Source: a virus
Virus record (IMG/VR): IMGVR_UViG_3300025655_000210
Coordinates: 1 to 28,927 of that record
DNA length: 28,927 nt
Strand: one strand, 5' to 3'
Below the pieces are notes generated by a model. It did not search any database, was not told where the DNA came from, and worked only from the letters and a program-made list of their open reading frames with translations. The first letter of the stretch is position 1. The number at the start of each line of letters is the position of its first letter. This document shows positions 8,676 through 18,191 of this stretch, in pieces. Made by a program: the position numbers and the translations under genes.

Positions 8676-9422
8676 TTATGGCATACTTTGAGAATATTCA
8701 GAAGATATAGAGAAAATTTCAACTAATTGTGTGTCATTGTTTTGTATAGACACATCCATATAGTATCCTCTCGCACCATAAGACTCGGCAGTACTGTCTT
8801 TAATAACTACTATCATATCCCCAGGAGACGGTGTAATTGTTACAGATGAAACAGTTATTGTATTGTTATCGTAACCAGCAATAGTCCCAATCAAATTGAA
8901 TGATGCTCCAGACGCAAAGTATACCTTATCACCTACAGATATTTGAGACGAGATATTAAACGAGAAGTTTAAGTCGTTACCAGAAATAGATCCAAGCTTA
9001 CCAACACCTTGAGTTGATGTAGCTTTGAAGTCTATAGTGTTAGGATTTCTTCTTATGTATGCGTAAAAGTTACCCTCCTTGTCTTTGAAGTAATCTCTAT
9101 CTATCATTCCACTATCCATGTCAGTGTCTACAGTTACATCCCAAGTAGCATTACTATCCAAAGCTATAGTTCTAAAGTCTTTGGTATCGACAGGAGAGTC
9201 ATTCATTACTAGAGTTATCTCAGATGGATAAGTATAATAGTCTTGAATAGCATAGTTCCAATAAAAAGCATTCCTAGTAGGATTTGTATCATGCTTGTAT
9301 AGCTCTCCATTCTTAAATGTATACATGGAGTTATTCAAATGAACACCCCAATCAGGTAAGAAAGAAAATCTTGAACTCCACCCAGCGGTAGCAATATTAT
9401 ATCCTAAAGTAACCTCAGCCAT
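8676..9422 (-). CDS. Phage tail-associated structural protein, 248 aa
   Basis: The N-terminus has the pattern GWSSRFSFLPDW...NNSMYTFKNGELY, followed by RNAFYWN. I recognise this as a recurrent arrangement in structural proteins of Bacteroidetes and crAss-like phages, although I cannot name a formal family. The rest is beta-rich and Asp/Asn/Ser/Thr-rich, with VGDKVYF and PGDMIVV, typical of small beta-barrel modules in virion proteins. The ATG at 9422 is one base past the stop of the glycosyltransferase-like gene, so the two are probably translated together. No enzyme motif was seen. Assembly near the tail tip or fibre attachment region is an inference from position. Confidence 0.65.
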   Translation of the reverse strand: MAEVTLGYNIATAGWSSRFSFLPDWGVHLNNSMYTFKNGELYKHDTNPTRNAFYWNYAIQDYYTYPSEITLVMNDSPVDTKDFRTIALDSNATWDVTVDTDMDSGMIDRDYFKDKEGNFYAYIRRNPNTIDFKATSTQGVGKLGSISGNDLNFSFNISSQISVGDKVYFASGASFNLIGTIAGYDNNTITVSSVTITPSPGDMIVVIKDSTAESYGARGYYMDVSIQNNDTQLVEIFSISSEYSQSMP

Positions 9423-9423
9423 A

Positions 9424-10371
9424 TTACAAAAGTACTGAATTTTCTCCTACATTTTTTACAATGTCGTAATACATCTTAGAGCACCTGTTGGGGTCTATAT
9501 CTAAATCCTCGTTATATGGTAGTTTTGTGACGTATGATGACTTAAAAAACATTCCAGACTTGTTATCAACTACCCCAGCATTATGAAAAAAACTCTTATC
9601 GTACCACTTACTCTCATGGTCTGTAGCCCAGCAAAAATCGAACTCCTTTGGAGTCATTACATTCTTACCTCGCTTCCATGCATTCCATAACTCACTCCAC
9701 ATAGACGCAGTCCATATCTGTATATCGTTCACATCTGAATCACCATAATCATCTTTATTTTGTAGCAACCAGTTATACAGGTTTATAGAGTCTTCTTCAA
9801 CTTCTTTCCAGTATTCACTAGTCACTTTCTTCATTAACTTCTGCGCGCCACCTGCTCTGCCTCGATTAGCTCTAATCTTACATGCACAAATACCAACAAC
9901 CTTAGCCATCATATCTAAAAGCATTATGCTCTTATCACCCTTCTTATACCCTTTACTCTCTAGATAATCTGCACCTATATAGTGATCCACGTTAGAGAAG
10001 TACCAATTATCATCATTTAGGTACGGCTGAAAATCAAAGTGTTTAGTAAACACAAAATCGCAGTCATGGAAGAATATAGCATAATCCTCTAACTCCCTGT
10101 ATCTTAAAAAGTGATGCTTCAGTATATGAGCTTGGACAGCAGGTAGATAGTTTCTGTTTGGATCGTTATCTATATAAAACGAGAAACGAACCATTGGATG
10201 CTTCGAAACCAATTTCATCCACGAATCTGGAATACTGTCCCTCTGTATAGAGCAAACCACATCTATATCTGTTTCACTATAACCTAGGCTAATAAAATTA
10301 TATAGGTAAACCTCTACTTGCCATGCGTAGTAGTCAGTCGCTGGCTGTGCACTAATAAACTTAAACTTCAT
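9424..10371 (-). CDS. GT-A-type glycosyltransferase-like protein, 315 aa
   Basis: Near residues 98-108 a hydrophobic strand leads into FFHDCDFVF. D103 and D105 form the DxD-type motif that binds the metal and sugar nucleotide in GT-A glycosyltransferases. Earlier, an alpha/beta segment (FISAQP, WQVEVYL, DVVCSI) fits the nucleotide-binding half. NYLPAVQAHILKHHF precedes the DxD as the usual helix before the metal site. FFHNAGVV near residue 280 could be a late metal-binding His segment. No signal peptide or membrane helix is seen, so it should act in the cytoplasm. It lies directly downstream of the polythreonine-rich virion protein, 10 bases after its stop, which makes that protein a natural candidate substrate. 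The exact family and donor sugar are not recognised. Confidence 0.65.
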   Translation of the reverse strand: MKFKFISAQPATDYYAWQVEVYLYNFISLGYSETDIDVVCSIQRDSIPDSWMKLVSKHPMVRFSFYIDNDPNRNYLPAVQAHILKHHFLRYRELEDYAIFFHDCDFVFTKHFDFQPYLNDDNWYFSNVDHYIGADYLESKGYKKGDKSIMLLDMMAKVVGICACKIRANRGRAGGAQKLMKKVTSEYWKEVEEDSINLYNWLLQNKDDYGDSDVNDIQIWTASMWSELWNAWKRGKNVMTPKEFDFCWATDHESKWYDKSFFHNAGVVDNKSGMFFKSSYVTKLPYNEDLDIDPNRCSKMYYDIVKNVGENSVLL

Positions 10372-10381
10372 TTTATTTTAT

Positions 10382-13267
10382 TTAAATACAACTATTCGTT
10401 CCTCCCCACAACTCAAGCCCTGCATCCCATTCAAATGACTCTGAAGAGGCAGTATACTTGTACCATCCACTACGTGCAATTGCTGTACCTGAGGAATCTG
10501 TGTATATCTTAGATGAAGGATCTCCAACAGGGCCATCTATATAATAAGACGCTATATCTGCATAACATGAGTTAACTGCATTAGAGCTATATCTCAACAA
10601 TACTCTAACAGTACCTATTGTCGTAGTTGTCGTAGTAGTTGTCGTAGTAGTCGTTGTGGTTGTCGTAGTACTAGTTGTAGTAGTCGTTACGCCAGCGCAA
10701 TCTACACAGCTATCATACAAGAACTCTATTGTAGTGATCTCAGTAGTACTTCCAGAAACGGCATCAATCGTATAGCAAAGACCGTTAGCACCCTCAACAA
10801 CATCACCGTTCATAAATGTACTAGTTCCGATATACTTTAACACTACTGTACCAACACCATAGCAAGGTGTTGCGTCATAATATGTAGTGGCTAGAGTGGT
10901 TGTCGTTGTTGTAGTTATCGTTGTACAGTCAACCTTAGATAGCAGTAGTCCTCTAGATGATATCAACAGTGCAAAATCACAAGATCCGTCACCATTAGTA
11001 TCTAAGCAGTACCACTTGTTTAGTCCATTAAAATAGGTTGTACCTGCAGCATCTGTGTAAATAAAATCACCCTCCTCTGGATATGTGCCAACCCCATCGT
11101 GATAGTATGTATCATAAGGTGTTGTTCCGTTTGCACACGCATCGGCAGCAGAGCTAAACTCCGTCTCATCCATGTCGTAAGCGGTTATTGGTTTAGCTGT
11201 TGTCGTTGTAGTTGTAGTAGTAGTCGTAGTTACATTTAAACATGTATCGCAATCAGCATAAGTAACCACTGGGTTCTCTATAGAATAGTACGGATACGAT
11301 GCAGTTGTTGATGAAGATATAGTCCAACAGTTTCCGTCAGTAGTTTTAACGACATCACCACCTATAATACCAGTAGTTGTTGTATCAAATAACACTGCAC
11401 TGGTCGTTCCATCCGAACAAAGTGTAGCCGTATAATAATCTCCAACTGGAAGAGTTGTCGTAGTTGTAGTAGTCGTTGTAGTAGTAGTCGTAGTTGTAGA
11501 AGAAGGACATTCATTCTTAGCTATAACCACACCTAAATCATCTATCTGTATTGAATATGTTGAGTTGGCAATGTAATACCAGTACTTATGACCAGGGAAT
11601 CGAACAGAACCATACGTGTCAGAATAAACAATATCGTTTACTTCTGGAACCCTATTTAATCCATTATGATACATCACACTCAATGATGACGCTAGTAGTG
11701 CGCAAGCAGCGTCTCCAGTATCCATTGGCTCATCACTAGCTATAGCAAAAGGCTTTAGCGGTGACTCTGATGCCGCTGTAATCTTTATAGTCTTAGGATC
11801 GCTCTCTCCAAAACAGTTCGTTGCAGTTAATGTTACATTAAACTCTCCAGAACTAGTTGGAATTCCAGATATAAAACCATTAGTATAATTGAATGTTAAA
11901 CCTTCAGGAAGCACCACATCTTGACACACACCTATCTCTGTAGCTGAACCATTACCACTAACAACCGTTGGCGCAGCAGATAGACAGATCTCATAAGTTG
12001 CTCCTGCCCCAATAGTCTCAGTAACGCCATTACCATCGCAATCAGTACCTGTAAAAACTGACCCAAATGTACCGCCATTAAGCGAATATGTCTTGCAAGA
12101 GGAAGATATAGACCATGATGTTGGGTTGTTCGCAGCCGATAAACCAAAACTAACAGCTCTATTTGTTTGAAAAACAACGTCACTCTGACTTATAAATGGA
12201 ACCGAGAATTCAGTACAGTTACACTCACCCTTTGCTGTTACATTACCACTGCTATCCACAACGATATATTGAGCGTCAGCGAGTGGAGCACCAGGACAGG
12301 TAACATCGTCTATCAAGTGATATGCAGATTCACCATCATAAATAACAGAACCATCAGAAACTGTATATATTCTATCACCTAGCTCTGGCAGTGTATTCGA
12401 CCCATTATGGTAGTACTGAGTAGTAGGACATTGAGAACAAACCGTATCCGAATCACCGTTTGTTGTATCTATATAGAATGGTCTTAAGAATACGTCATTA
12501 ATCTTCACAGCCCAAGACGTTGATGCCAATGGAGAGATTATCTTAGCTTTATATGTTCCAGATGATGATAACTTCTTGAACCTAATAACACCAGCACCAT
12601 TGTTTGTAAGACCATCGTATGGTGAAACTAAACTTATATCATCATCACTAACACCTGCACTAATTAACGCATTGTAATTTGCAGTAGTATTGAGCCCTAT
12701 ATATCCAGTATCAGCTACAATAGTAGATCCATTGTAAATCAATATCCTAGCAGGAGTATCGGTCACATCGTATGGTATATCGGTAATTCCGACATCAGAA
12801 CCTAAATCTAAATCGATATTCTTGACAGTTTCACCCCCAGAATAAGAGAATGCCCCAGCACCAGAGCTGTTTGTGTAGTCCCATATAAGGTATAGTCTAC
12901 TGTAATTATTAGGGTTCGAAAAAACAAAGCTTGCCTCATATCTTCCCGAAACAAGTGTAGCAGGTACTTTTGTAGCTTGAGACAAAATCAGCTCTTTATC
13001 CGACTGTGTATACAGCTCATCTGTTACCAGATAGTAAAACGAATTGTTAAGCGATGGATCAAAGTCTACCACCTCAGGATCTACTCCAATCTCGTTAGAC
13101 TTCATTGTCACTGTTGCACCATCATAAGGCATCTGATCAAGACCACCTGTCCCGTTAACAGCCTTGTAGAATATGTTACCATTAACTGGGTCAATAGTTC
13201 TATTATCAAAGCTATACTCGGTACTTCCAGTATATACGTATGATTGATTCGTTTTTATCTTAGCCAT
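10382..13267 (-). CDS. Modular virion surface/fibre-type protein with polythreonine linkers, 961 aa
   Basis: The N-terminal third (to about residue 260) is beta-rich. A cysteine-containing A module follows, then an Ig-like He_PIG domain (LPEGLTF, ISGIP, GEFNVTLTATN) interrupted by an inserted Cys/Gly-rich module. After that, type A modules (pattern YYH-D/N-G, P-E-x-G-D, I-Y-T-D, then W-Y, K-x-x-C) alternate with type B modules (C-x-D-G, G-D-V-V, C-x-T-I, Y-x-x-C-x-x-C), each joined by runs of 7 to 17 threonines. Such beta modules on flexible linkers fit a fibre or capsid/tail surface appendage. The start ATG overlaps the upstream stop (TAATG), tying it to the muzzle-type gene. I infer a host-contact or decoration role; no depolymerase motif is visible. 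Confidence 0.8.
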   Translation of the reverse strand: MAKIKTNQSYVYTGSTEYSFDNRTIDPVNGNIFYKAVNGTGGLDQMPYDGATVTMKSNEIGVDPEVVDFDPSLNNSFYYLVTDELYTQSDKELILSQATKVPATLVSGRYEASFVFSNPNNYSRLYLIWDYTNSSGAGAFSYSGGETVKNIDLDLGSDVGITDIPYDVTDTPARILIYNGSTIVADTGYIGLNTTANYNALISAGVSDDDISLVSPYDGLTNNGAGVIRFKKLSSSGTYKAKIISPLASTSWAVKINDVFLRPFYIDTTNGDSDTVCSQCPTTQYYHNGSNTLPELGDRIYTVSDGSVIYDGESAYHLIDDVTCPGAPLADAQYIVVDSSGNVTAKGECNCTEFSVPFISQSDVVFQTNRAVSFGLSAANNPTSWSISSSCKTYSLNGGTFGSVFTGTDCDGNGVTETIGAGATYEICLSAAPTVVSGNGSATEIGVCQDVVLPEGLTFNYTNGFISGIPTSSGEFNVTLTATNCFGESDPKTIKITAASESPLKPFAIASDEPMDTGDAACALLASSLSVMYHNGLNRVPEVNDIVYSDTYGSVRFPGHKYWYYIANSTYSIQIDDLGVVIAKNECPSSTTTTTTTTTTTTTTTLPVGDYYTATLCSDGTTSAVLFDTTTTGIIGGDVVKTTDGNCWTISSSTTASYPYYSIENPVVTYADCDTCLNVTTTTTTTTTTTAKPITAYDMDETEFSSAADACANGTTPYDTYYHDGVGTYPEEGDFIYTDAAGTTYFNGLNKWYCLDTNGDGSCDFALLISSRGLLLSKVDCTTITTTTTTTLATTYYDATPCYGVGTVVLKYIGTSTFMNGDVVEGANGLCYTIDAVSGSTTEITTIEFLYDSCVDCAGVTTTTTSTTTTTTTTTTTTTTTTTIGTVRVLLRYSSNAVNSCYADIASYYIDGPVGDPSSKIYTDSSGTAIARSGWYKYTASSESFEWDAGLELWGGTNSCI
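10619..10687 (-). repeat. Polythreonine-coding tract (17 Thr, one Ser, 5 Thr)
   Basis: 23 consecutive codons, 22 of them Thr, link the last B module to the C-terminal A-like module. The codons mix ACA, ACT, ACG and one ACC, so the run is conserved at protein level and is not a pure DNA trinucleotide repeat. Confidence 0.95.
10895..10924 (-). repeat. Polythreonine-coding tract (2 Thr, Ile, 7 Thr)
   Basis: A short Thr linker joins the third A module to the second B module. It is interrupted by one Ile and has mixed Thr codons. Confidence 0.9.
11198..11230 (-). repeat. Polythreonine-coding tract (11 Thr)
   Basis: Eleven consecutive Thr codons with mixed third positions lie between the first B module (ending DCDTC) and the third A module. 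Confidence 0.95.
11453..11497 (-). repeat. Polythreonine-coding tract (15 Thr)
   Basis: Fifteen consecutive Thr codons follow two Ser and precede LPVG. They separate the second A module from the first B module. Confidence 0.95.
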
Positions 13268-16200
13268 TATAAAGTAGTTTTAATATCTGGGTCTACTGTG
13301 TCGTATATAATCATTATAACTTCTCCATCTTTGCCTATTGACTGGTATATATTAAATGTTTTTGTCAGTCCACCACAGTAAGTTATTGTTAAAATAGCAG
13401 TTCTATTAGATCCAGACGAGTTGTATCCAAGACCTAGATATACATCCTGATTTCCGCTTCCAGACTGAGGATATCCAGTAACCCAACCAGAACCAGAGCT
13501 ATACGAAACGCTTATAGTCCATTCAGTATTGCTATATATTGTAAAGTCTGGAACATTATTACTGATCGTTCCTGGAGTGTCTGAAGCACCGCCGATATCG
13601 TAGTTTCTCCACTGTCTATCTAGATAAAGATCACAAGGATTCGATGTGTTATCGTTCGATGCCAGTATATACTGATCGTTGTATGGATCGTATATACCTA
13701 TCTTCATCGTGTTAGGATTATCCATGAATAAATCTCTAAAGTAATCAGACATTCCATCAACTATTGGAACAATACCTCCAGTTGTCATCTTTAATACCTC
13801 ACCTCTTCTAGTGTCTGTGAAGAAGATTTCATTAGCCCATCTAGCAAAGCTTTCAGGATTAGTGCTTATTCCCCATTCTCCAGCATAAGGAACCTGAGTG
13901 CCTAAAACCTGCGGCACAGATGTAATAGTTCCTCCTCCTATAGCGTCAGAAAGTAAGTTCTTTCCATATAAAACCTTGCTAACCTTATTCTCTTGGAATA
14001 CAAGTAAATCAGTGTCTCTTGCGTGAAGCTTCTGTATAGATCCAAATTCAACATCTAAATTCTTGAAGTTAGAAGCAGATAGGTTGAATTCATTAAGTCT
14101 ATTTACAGACGACTCACCTCTATATATATTACTATAACAAAGAGATGATTTCTTAACCTCCTCTTCGTAAGTATCAACGGTAGTCATAACTCTTGGAGAA
14201 TATTCTATTGTAGTCTCATTAAAGTCATCTAAAATCCTGTTAGATTCAAGACCATTTCCAAAAGAAAAGGCATTATGAGTATTGTTAGGATTGTCAGGGT
14301 GGCCTATCACGATCACCGCTGGAGTGGTAGATGTCTGATCTAATTCCAATTCTGTACCATATAATGTCTGATGCTCTAGAGATATTTTACCACCTTCAGC
14401 CGTACCAGCAGATACCCAAGGAATATCCAATGTAATCCCGTAAGCGTCAGGCACATTTACTACTGTATATGTTCCAGACTGAACATGAATCGATGCTGAC
14501 ACTGAGTGATCTACCACAACTCTATCTCCTATTTTAAATTTATGAGGTCTAGTAGGTGTAAGTTGAACAAGTTTTGTGTTGCCAGAATCAAACTCAAAAT
14601 CATCATATTTCCATTGAACTTTATGCAACCCATCTTCAATTGGATACGTGTCTGTTATTTCATGGAATATCTCTTGATCTGAATCGATTGGCTCCGTTTC
14701 GGCTATCACTGCACCGTCAAGTTGAGTGACGTAAAAATTTACTATAAATTTGTTCTGATCGCAACCATCATTTGTATTGTATCCACGTATAATCATTTTG
14801 ACAGGATAATTTACTGTCGATGAATTAGGAGATCCTCCTTGATTTATTGTGTTAACCTTATAGCCAGTACTAACTGTGTAAAGGCCCCAATTAGACCCTC
14901 TCCTAAAATATATTGACGCTGCACCTGTTGGTAACCCAGTATTCCCAGCTACCTGAGTCCATTGAGTATATATCTCATCTTCAAAGAACCACTCCTCTAT
15001 GTTTTCATATTGTCTTGATGAGTAAAACGTCATAGAGTGAGGAGATTGATCTGGGAATGACGTACTAGGATTATCTTGATATATCCATAATTTTATCTGA
15101 GCACCTGCATTTATTTGTTGCGTAAAACTATCGTCTGGAACTATTGCAAACCCACCATGATTATCCCCAGTTGGTAATCCTGTTCCTTTTGATGTCAATA
15201 ACTTCAGCCTTCCTCCAAATACATTTTGAGCACCACTATTATTAATATCTCCTCGACAATTTATTCTCCAAGAGTCTCCTATATTATACCCCGTTGCTGT
15301 AGAAAATTGTACATTAAAAAGTATAGTACCATTACCAGATTGTATAGGAATATTAGTGTTTGGTGTTATCACTTGTGGAGAAGACCATGAACTTAAGGTA
15401 GAAGCTGTGAAATTAGTCCCAACAAACCTATACCTGAACCTTGCGGAACCAGATAGAATGTCATATATCTCCAATACAACCCTCAAGTCATCAATTCCGA
15501 GATACTCCCAGTTATTTGATATGCTTAACGAGCTTCCATTAGAACTAGACCCGTAGAATACTGGGCTCTCTGTACATTTAAAGTATCCATCAATTGGGAA
15601 AAATGAGTCTTGATTACAGTTAAGTACTGAAATATTAGAAAGTGGTGTAGTATCATTTGCCCCATAAGATGAACCTGAATAATATTGAATCGAAGACTGA
15701 GGAAAATCGCCTCCATCAACCTTAACTTTAAAATAAACACCTGGTGATTGATACGATCCATTATCAAGAAAATCCTTAGCTTTAACATCTATTTCTAATA
15801 CCTTATACTTCTTGTTAGATAATGTTGGCCCGTCAGCATTTGACTTAAATATTATATATTCACCAACTTTTATCTTATCAACATCTGATTGATTTATTAG
15901 GAAGTAGCGATACACACCTTGAGAGTAGTATAATATTGGAAACACATTATAGTACTGAGATTTTGATTGTTTTATCACAACCCTGTAGTGTGTAGCAAAG
16001 ATTGGAGGCTCATTATCAATCTCTAAAACTATACTATTTGCGTGTATACTATTCTCTGGTTTTATATATACAGTGCCACCATATGTTGAGTTAGTCGAAT
16101 TTGATGGAGTAGTCAAAACTGTAGTAAGTCTACCGTAGTTATCGCCATAAACAACACCAATCTCGTAATCTCTATCCGAACGGAATGTTCTCTTACCGTT

Positions 16201-17307
16201 ATTATCCTCTATACTAGAACTTATATATCTAACATTATGTTTTATAGGAAGGTCAATCCCTTGCTCATTAACCACATCATAAAACTGAGTATAGTTACCA
16301 TATACCAACCTTCGCTCAATAATATCTTGAGATTTAGCCTTTAAAGGTACGTTGTCAAATAATCTAGTTAACTGATCTGAACTAAGAACAGTATATGTCT
16401 TATTATTTGCAAATTTATATTTATACGAATAGTTGTTATCTATGTTTAATACATCTTTCTTAAACTCCTCGACTACCACTACGTTGAGATTTTTTGAATC
16501 TCTAAAAACCAATTGTATCGACTTAACGAATCTATTACCCGTCTCGAATGTTACCTCGACTTCGTTCTTCGTGTTAGCCATTGCTTTATTATTTCCTGCA
16601 GCATAATCAATCTGAAAATTACCAGGATCAAAAGAAACTCCAGAAAATGGAGAAAGCGAACTATATTGGTTATCAACATATTTATATCTGTAAGCAAACT
16701 GAATAAATCTTTTTTCAATGTTATTCTCTTCGTCCTGCTCCTGCGTCAAGTATATAGTAGGGGCATTCATTGGAGGAGCTTTTATAACTCTAATATCATC
16801 ATCTATCCTAAGATCATCTATAGAGTAAGACTTCCATCTAGAAATATTACCACCAAAAGGCTCATTATAATTGTCTGTCCAAAATAACAAGCCATCGATA
16901 TAATTAAACCCCGTAACATAATAGTCAGGGTTGAAATTCAATTTGCTAGGAGTAGTAGGAGTTGCCTTATTAGATTGAAGAACTCTTGTTATAGTATCTG
17001 AAATCTCATTATATTCAAATACTCCATCAAAATAGTCTGATGAAACTAAGTAGTATATCTTTCTTTCAGCCTCAACTGGTATAGCCCCAATAGTTCTAAA
17101 TGAACTATCTACTGGGTATCCACAAACAGAAGACAAGTCTTGTACTTTTGTATTACCTTTTTTGTTTCTAGCGGTTCCTGAGTTAGAGTCATCACCACTA
17201 GATACGTCTATGTTTAAGGCATCTCTATATTGACCTCTAGGAACAAGGCGTTCATCTAGATCCTTGTTCATCATGGCAGATGAGAAAGTTCTTATACTTC
17301 TAGCCAT
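13267..17307 (-). CDS. Tail muzzle / stabilisation-type protein with C-terminal BACON-like domain, 1346 aa
   Basis: The N-terminus (MNKDLDERLVP near residue 13, then YRDALNI and GNT) has the pattern I associate with the large tail stabilisation proteins of crAss-like and related podoviruses. In phiCrAss001 the protein of this size and position forms the tail muzzle. The long middle is beta-rich, with frequent aromatic, Asn and Ser residues. Residues about 1245-1323 read as a BACON-like domain: W near the start (1263), SGW, SGSGN, a late N...RTAIL-T-I strand, and a closing I-Y-Q. BACON domains are typical of Bacteroidetes carbohydrate-active and phage tail proteins. Both ends use TAATG junctions. 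It probably lies at the distal tail, closing the tube or contacting surface glycans; that is inferred from family and order. Confidence 0.75.
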   Translation of the reverse strand: MARSIRTFSSAMMNKDLDERLVPRGQYRDALNIDVSSGDDSNSGTARNKKGNTKVQDLSSVCGYPVDSSFRTIGAIPVEAERKIYYLVSSDYFDGVFEYNEISDTITRVLQSNKATPTTPSKLNFNPDYYVTGFNYIDGLLFWTDNYNEPFGGNISRWKSYSIDDLRIDDDIRVIKAPPMNAPTIYLTQEQDEENNIEKRFIQFAYRYKYVDNQYSSLSPFSGVSFDPGNFQIDYAAGNNKAMANTKNEVEVTFETGNRFVKSIQLVFRDSKNLNVVVVEEFKKDVLNIDNNYSYKYKFANNKTYTVLSSDQLTRLFDNVPLKAKSQDIIERRLVYGNYTQFYDVVNEQGIDLPIKHNVRYISSSIEDNNGKRTFRSDRDYEIGVVYGDNYGRLTTVLTTPSNSTNSTYGGTVYIKPENSIHANSIVLEIDNEPPIFATHYRVVIKQSKSQYYNVFPILYYSQGVYRYFLINQSDVDKIKVGEYIIFKSNADGPTLSNKKYKVLEIDVKAKDFLDNGSYQSPGVYFKVKVDGGDFPQSSIQYYSGSSYGANDTTPLSNISVLNCNQDSFFPIDGYFKCTESPVFYGSSSNGSSLSISNNWEYLGIDDLRVVLEIYDILSGSARFRYRFVGTNFTASTLSSWSSPQVITPNTNIPIQSGNGTILFNVQFSTATGYNIGDSWRINCRGDINNSGAQNVFGGRLKLLTSKGTGLPTGDNHGGFAIVPDDSFTQQINAGAQIKLWIYQDNPSTSFPDQSPHSMTFYSSRQYENIEEWFFEDEIYTQWTQVAGNTGLPTGAASIYFRRGSNWGLYTVSTGYKVNTINQGGSPNSSTVNYPVKMIIRGYNTNDGCDQNKFIVNFYVTQLDGAVIAETEPIDSDQEIFHEITDTYPIEDGLHKVQWKYDDFEFDSGNTKLVQLTPTRPHKFKIGDRVVVDHSVSASIHVQSGTYTVVNVPDAYGITLDIPWVSAGTAEGGKISLEHQTLYGTELELDQTSTTPAVIVIGHPDNPNNTHNAFSFGNGLESNRILDDFNETTIEYSPRVMTTVDTYEEEVKKSSLCYSNIYRGESSVNRLNEFNLSASNFKNLDVEFGSIQKLHARDTDLLVFQENKVSKVLYGKNLLSDAIGGGTITSVPQVLGTQVPYAGEWGISTNPESFARWANEIFFTDTRRGEVLKMTTGGIVPIVDGMSDYFRDLFMDNPNTMKIGIYDPYNDQYILASNDNTSNPCDLYLDRQWRNYDIGGASDTPGTISNNVPDFTIYSNTEWTISVSYSSGSGWVTGYPQSGSGNQDVYLGLGYNSSGSNRTAILTITYCGGLTKTFNIYQSIGKDGEVIMIIYDTVDPDIKTTL

Positions 17308-18191
17308 TATTTAATCCATTTTTGCTGACCTCTAAGTGTCATCAAAAGATCAGCTGGGTTCATTTTATTTATTCTGATTCTGGCATTTCTATAAAGTGCC
17401 CTCATGCTCTTCCTGGCGTTCTCTATTCTCATCAGTGGTATGTCCACTTTACTATCTAGCAAAGAGTAAGTGATATATGCGTATATATACTTCTCAAAGA
17501 ATTTGTTAATCATTATCTCTGAGTCAACACCGCCCTCCATACCATCGGATACATACTCTATCACTATCTTCTGACCAGACATAGACGAATCAAAGTCAAT
17601 AACACCTGCTCTTCTATTCACACGAAACTTAGGATTGACATTCATCTGACTTGGATCGTCCCCATATCTCTGGCCAACATAGTAGTAGCAGCAATCAGCA
17701 GAAAAGTCGTTTATATTCGAAGTAGATGTCCCATCAATTCTAGCCTGATCAAGATCAGATATAGGAGCGTATAAAACATTACCATCCATATCAAACTGAA
17801 GATCGTCATTGTTATCGTATAGATAAGCTTTAGCAGACATCTCAGTAGAATTCTCTACAAGTGGGTACAACGTCCCGTCTTGAAGTAGTGACATTCGAAT
17901 ATAGTCAACATAGTCATATGGCATTACTAGCTTAAGGTCATCACCAACTATTGCCTCAAGAACCTTTATCTCTTTCAATGCATCGTAGTTTAACTCCTTA
18001 ATGCACTGCTTAGCGTGGAATCGAACCAAAGACCTATCTACGTTATCAACAATCTTATCCTGACCAACATAGGCGAACATGTAATTATTAACAACATCTT
18101 TCACTGAAACGTATTGATACGATCCGTGGTTTGCGTTTGTTGGAGCTGAACCACCGTTTAGGTAGTATTGGTAATTAGTTAAGTAAGGCAT
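17307..18191 (-). CDS. Tail connector/ring-type protein, 294 aa
   Basis: The region VKDVVNNYMFAYVG...VRFHAKQCIKELNYD (about residues 30-75) followed by LPYDYV-like MPYDYVDYIRMS is characteristic of connector (ring, tail tubular) proteins that stack below the portal in crAss-like and similar podoviruses. The C-terminus is basic and helical (RKSMRALYRNARIRIN). It has TAATG junctions with the genes on both sides, so it is made in step with its partner ring protein and the muzzle protein. The connector role is inferred from sequence pattern and gene order. Confidence 0.7.
   Translation of the reverse strand: MPYLTNYQYYLNGGSAPTNANHGSYQYVSVKDVVNNYMFAYVGQDKIVDNVDRSLVRFHAKQCIKELNYDALKEIKVLEAIVGDDLKLVMPYDYVDYIRMSLLQDGTLYPLVENSTEMSAKAYLYDNNDDLQFDMDGNVLYAPISDLDQARIDGTSTSNINDFSADCCYYYVGQRYGDDPSQMNVNPKFRVNRRAGVIDFDSSMSGQKIVIEYVSDGMEGGVDSEIMINKFFEKYIYAYITYSLLDSKVDIPLMRIENARKSMRALYRNARIRINKMNPADLLMTLRGQQKWIK

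Noticed and set aside
10619-11497. Thr tracts read as simple trinucleotide microsatellites or phase-variable repeats
   Set aside because: Third positions vary freely among Thr codons and lengths are in whole codons, so slippage is not favoured and protein-level selection explains them better.
16513-16887. 124-codon plus-strand frame
   Set aside because: Antisense to the well-supported muzzle-type gene, with no recognisable motif and improbable Arg/Ile-rich composition.
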